64,000 nucleotides of DNA from Pontibacterium sinense (GTDB lineage: Bacteria; Pseudomonadota; Gammaproteobacteria; Pseudomonadales; Balneatricaceae), in NCBI RefSeq assembly GCF_015209595.1, contig NZ_JADEYS010000002.1, forward strand, positions 124,001 through 188,000, read 5' to 3'. Of the stretch, positions 61,804 through 64,000 are shown in pieces. Numbering within the stretch: position 1 is the first letter of the stretch; every line of letters begins with the position of its first letter. Under the pieces are notes generated by a model that did not search any database, was not told the DNA's origin, and saw only the letters and a list, made by a program, of their open reading frames with translations. Made by a program: the position numbers and the translations under genes.

Positions 61804-62307
61804 TCAGTAGAGCTTGCCGACCTGATCTAGATGGGTAAGGTACAATCGAAGATCAAACTCCAGCTGGTGGTAGTCCGGTTCCATGTGTTCACAGAGTTTG
61901 TAAAACGCTTTGTTGTGATCTTTTTCCCGTAGATGGGCCAGTTCATGGACCACAATCATACGTAAGAAAGCCTCTGGCCCACGTTTAAAGATTGAATCGA
62001 TACGTATCTCGTTTTTCGACTTCAGCTTGTTGCCTTGTACACGTGAGATTTGTGTATGCAGGCCGAGTGCATCGCGTGTGACGCTGATCTTGTCGTCGTA
62101 GATCACTTTACTGACGGGGGCAGACTTGCGTAGGTAATCGTTTTTCAGGTCCATCGTGAACGCGTAAAGAGCACGATCCGTTCGTACTTGATGTTGCTGC
62201 GGATATTTACCTAACAGCAAGGGACCTAACTTTTCATCCTTCAGTAGCTGCGTCACTTGTTGCTTCAGGTGATCTGGATAAGCATTGAGATATTTTAGTT
62301 GTGACAT
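61804..62307 (-). CDS. YgjP-like M48-type metallopeptidase
   Basis: A 167-residue putative zinc peptidase with HELAHLREKDHNKAFYKLCE, the HExxH zinc site plus the downstream histidine, as in YgjP/DUF45 proteins that resemble the SprT and WLM peptidases. Targets are unknown. The frame extends to 62331 (TTG), but the ATG at 62307 (MSQLKYLNAYPDHL) matches the family start. There is no signal peptide. Confidence 0.85.
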   Translation of the reverse strand: MSQLKYLNAYPDHLKQQVTQLLKDEKLGPLLLGKYPQQHQVRTDRALYAFTMDLKNDYLRKSAPVSKVIYDDKISVTRDALGLHTQISRVQGNKLKSKNEIRIDSIFKRGPEAFLRMIVVHELAHLREKDHNKAFYKLCEHMEPDYHQLEFDLRLYLTHLDQVGKLY

Positions 62308-62338
62308 CGATATAGTCGTCCGGTTGTTCAACCGCAGA

Positions 62339-62818
62339 TCAGCAAATTTTTATTATTTCACAGGTATGCTGACCGATATGTACTTCGTCGCCCAGATATT
62401 TCTGTACCAGTTCAGCTCCTAGCGGTGACGCGGGTGAAATCACCGTAATCTGCTGCCCGCCTATCATGACCTCAACACCGCCGGCTGCTGGTCCAAGAAA
62501 CAGGTGGCGAAGGTTGCCATTGTCTTCCTGTAAAAGAATCTGCGCACCCAGAGTGACGGGGGAGTCATCCCCGAATGATTTCTGCGGCAGCTGGTGGAAC
62601 CGAGCAATGGCATCTTGTAGCTCGGCAACACGGCGAGATTGACCTTCGGCAAGGTAAGAAGCCTCCAGCCCGAGGGTGTCGTATTGCGTCTCTGCAACGC
62701 TTTCTTCATGCGTGGCTGCATGATGGGCTTCGTCTGCAGCGCGCTGGGTATCCGCTAGTGTGTGTTCTAGTTGAGCCAGAATTGCGGCGACTAGCGCCAT
62801 GGTATCGGGTATTTGCAT
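62339..62818 (-). CDS. GreA/GreB-like transcription factor family protein
   Basis: A 159-residue protein with an N-terminal coiled coil (~1-75) whose turn carries acidic residues (HEESVAETQYDTLGLEASY) and a C-terminal globular part (~85-159) ending VQKYLGDEVHIGQHTCEI, like the FKBP-like domain of GreA/GreB. It is shorter and divergent, as in the Gre-like proteins of pseudomonads. Whether it enters the RNA polymerase channel is unproven. Confidence 0.68.
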   Translation of the reverse strand: MQIPDTMALVAAILAQLEHTLADTQRAADEAHHAATHEESVAETQYDTLGLEASYLAEGQSRRVAELQDAIARFHQLPQKSFGDDSPVTLGAQILLQEDNGNLRHLFLGPAAGGVEVMIGGQQITVISPASPLGAELVQKYLGDEVHIGQHTCEIIKIC

Positions 62819-62832
62819 ACTGAATGATCGAT

Positions 62833-63330
62833 CTATTCGCTGGACGAATGTTCATGAACCTTCTTCACGACGATATTATCGACGGAACGTAGTGTGCGGG
62901 CCATCTCCCGAGCGAGGTTCATCATCAGCACGCCAAAGTCCAGCGGGGCTTTTTCGTGGAGGTTGTGAAATAGATGGGTATTGATCTCTAAAACGATACT
63001 GTCCTGTACGGCGATGGCACTGCCGACACGGTCGTGAAGCGCAATCATGCTCATAAAACCAATTTGTTCCCCCGCCTGATAGTCTCGGATGTGGGCATAC
63101 TGTCCGTCATGGCATTTGTAGTACGCGATGGCGCCTTTCAAAATGACAAAAAACGCATCACCACGTTCGTTCGGTTCAAACAGAACCTCATTCGCGTCAA
63201 GCGCGTAAAGTTTGCCTTCTTGGAACAACCAGTTCAGGGTGCTATCGGAGAGTGCACCGAATGTCGATGCGCCTTTGAAGTAATCAATACTGAAGTGTGA
63301 AAGCACTTCGGGGCCCGTTAATACATGCAT
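62833..63330 (-). CDS. Cyclic nucleotide-binding domain protein without HTH
   Basis: A 165-residue protein that is essentially one Crp-type beta-roll (~15-125: VLFEPNERGDAFFVILKGAIAYYK ... AGEQIGFMSMIALHDRVGSAIAVQDS) plus a helical tail ending in Ser/Glu. There is no DNA-binding domain, so it would act through protein contact. The usual cAMP phosphate-binding FGExALL/RxA motif is replaced by IGFMSMIALHDRVGSA; the ligand may differ from cAMP. Confidence 0.83.
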   Translation of the reverse strand: MHVLTGPEVLSHFSIDYFKGASTFGALSDSTLNWLFQEGKLYALDANEVLFEPNERGDAFFVILKGAIAYYKCHDGQYAHIRDYQAGEQIGFMSMIALHDRVGSAIAVQDSIVLEINTHLFHNLHEKAPLDFGVLMMNLAREMARTLRSVDNIVVKKVHEHSSSE

Positions 63331-63465
63331 GCTTAACCCCTTTATCCAGAAAACTGTTCCTATTCATAAGACAACAGATTCCCGGTTATTTTCAACAAAT
63401 TATTGCGACAGGCGGCCTCAGCTTTTGGTCGTAGGGGCGCGCTGCCTTTCAGTATCCGATGACGT

Positions 63466-63990
63466 TTAATCCAGTTTGATGACGCTGTTGAACGCGATAA
63501 CGACCCTGTCTTCCTGACCAAAATACGGCAGGGCGGAGTGCTTGAGGTATGAAGGAAAGATCACAATCTGGCCTTCCGTCGGTTGGAAGTCCCAAAAGCC
63601 GTTGTTGTTGATGTAGGCCGTCCCAGCATCAAGGTACTGATCAGCACAGAAGCGTGGGTCGTAGAAACGGTTGCTGCCATTGCGCGTCACAATCTCGCAT
63701 TCGCCGGCATCAACGTAATAGATACCACACCACGAACAGTTGGGGTGAGAGTGAGCATCGTGGTAACCGCCATTCTGGGTGATGTGATACCAGGATTCTG
63801 TTATCTCGGCAGTACCAATCGCCCCTCGGGGCCAGAAGTCTTGATTTACCGCGGTTGCCACTGTGCTCAGCATGTCTTCCACAAAACCGCGCAATTGGCG
63901 GATGGGTGGGATCGGCTGGGTCAGAAAGTCCAGCTTACTTTCATAGAGCCCGTGCTTAGCATCAGTAGCAACTTCACTTTCAATCGGCAT
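63466..63990 (-). CDS. 2OG-Fe(II) oxygenase family protein, probably 5' partial
   Basis: At least 174 residues of a putative 2-oxoglutarate/iron oxygenase of the TIGR02466-like family. The metal-binding region reads GGYHDAHSHPNCSWCGIYYVD, and a second part is FPSYLKHSALPYFGQEDRVVIAFN with the distal histidine and arginine. An ATG lies at 63990, but the frame is open to the window edge and family members are longer at the N-terminus, so the true start is probably outside. A 135-base gap without clear features separates it from the cyclic-nucleotide gene. Confidence 0.78.
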   Translation of the reverse strand: MPIESEVATDAKHGLYESKLDFLTQPIPPIRQLRGFVEDMLSTVATAVNQDFWPRGAIGTAEITESWYHITQNGGYHDAHSHPNCSWCGIYYVDAGECEIVTRNGSNRFYDPRFCADQYLDAGTAYINNNGFWDFQPTEGQIVIFPSYLKHSALPYFGQEDRVVIAFNSVIKLD

Positions 63991-64000
63991 TTGCTGCTGT

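Overview
The window is ordinary, densely packed chromosome of a marine-type gammaproteobacterium. Protein sequences and gene order (topA-sulA-lexA; leuCDB-asd-usg-fimV-truA-trpF-accD-folC-cvpA-purF-metZ; smr-prmB-aroC) recall Pseudomonas. The class III PHA synthase, the trpBA genes placed between trpF and accD, and the moderate GC content suggest an Oceanospirillales-like relative; this placement is inference. There are no rRNA, tRNA, insertion sequence, prophage or CRISPR signals. No stretch longer than about 300 bases lacks a gene. The longest gaps (about 170-245 bases) hold promoters, operators, a probable RNA thermometer and terminators, described below.

Layout. 1-7.8 kb: 3' end of topA, two small conserved genes, the SOS unit lexA-sulA, then divergent dinG, and rhlB. 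The lexA-dinG gap carries three LexA boxes. 8-17.3 kb: gpsA-sixA, a hydrolase, a DUF4892 protein, a patatin, smr facing away from prmB-aroC, speE and an MFS carrier. 17.3-20.5 kb: polyhydroxyalkanoate control and synthesis (DUF6489, phaR, phaE-phaC). 20.5-27.3 kb: a LysR regulator divergent from leuC-leuD-leuB, then two aspartate-semialdehyde dehydrogenase genes. 27.4-33.4 kb: two tandem FimV-family genes, the second a full 1,300-residue polar hub protein. 33.4-43.2 kb: truA, trpF, trpB, trpA, accD, folC, a SPOR protein, cvpA, purF, metZ.

43-48.5 kb: thpR, dusC, then the AmmeMemoRadiSam trio (radical SAM enzyme divergent from Memo and AMMECR1), with Memo and AMMECR1 continuing into a tightly overlapping operon of TfoX-N, cupin and macrodomain genes. 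This is the best candidate here for an incompletely understood system. 48.5-50.6 kb: an AraC/GyrI-like regulator, ibpA with a sigma-32-like promoter and a ROSE-like RNA thermometer, and a DUF2185 protein. 50.7-61.2 kb: signalling genes (an EAL protein behind a Fur-box-like palindrome, a chemoreceptor, a 1,204-residue NMT1-CHASE-PAS-GGDEF-EAL protein, a double-receiver response regulator), mixed with a DOPA-dioxygenase-like protein, a CPXCG protein, a pseudouridine synthase and an FAD-linked 2-hydroxyacid dehydrogenase. 61.3-64 kb: a minus-strand group of small genes (DUF3010, YgjP-type peptidase, GreA/B-like, cyclic-nucleotide-binding, 2OG-Fe(II) oxygenase).

All identifications come from reading the translations and motifs; no database search was run. 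Start codons were revised where a ribosome binding site or family N-terminus supported an internal start.
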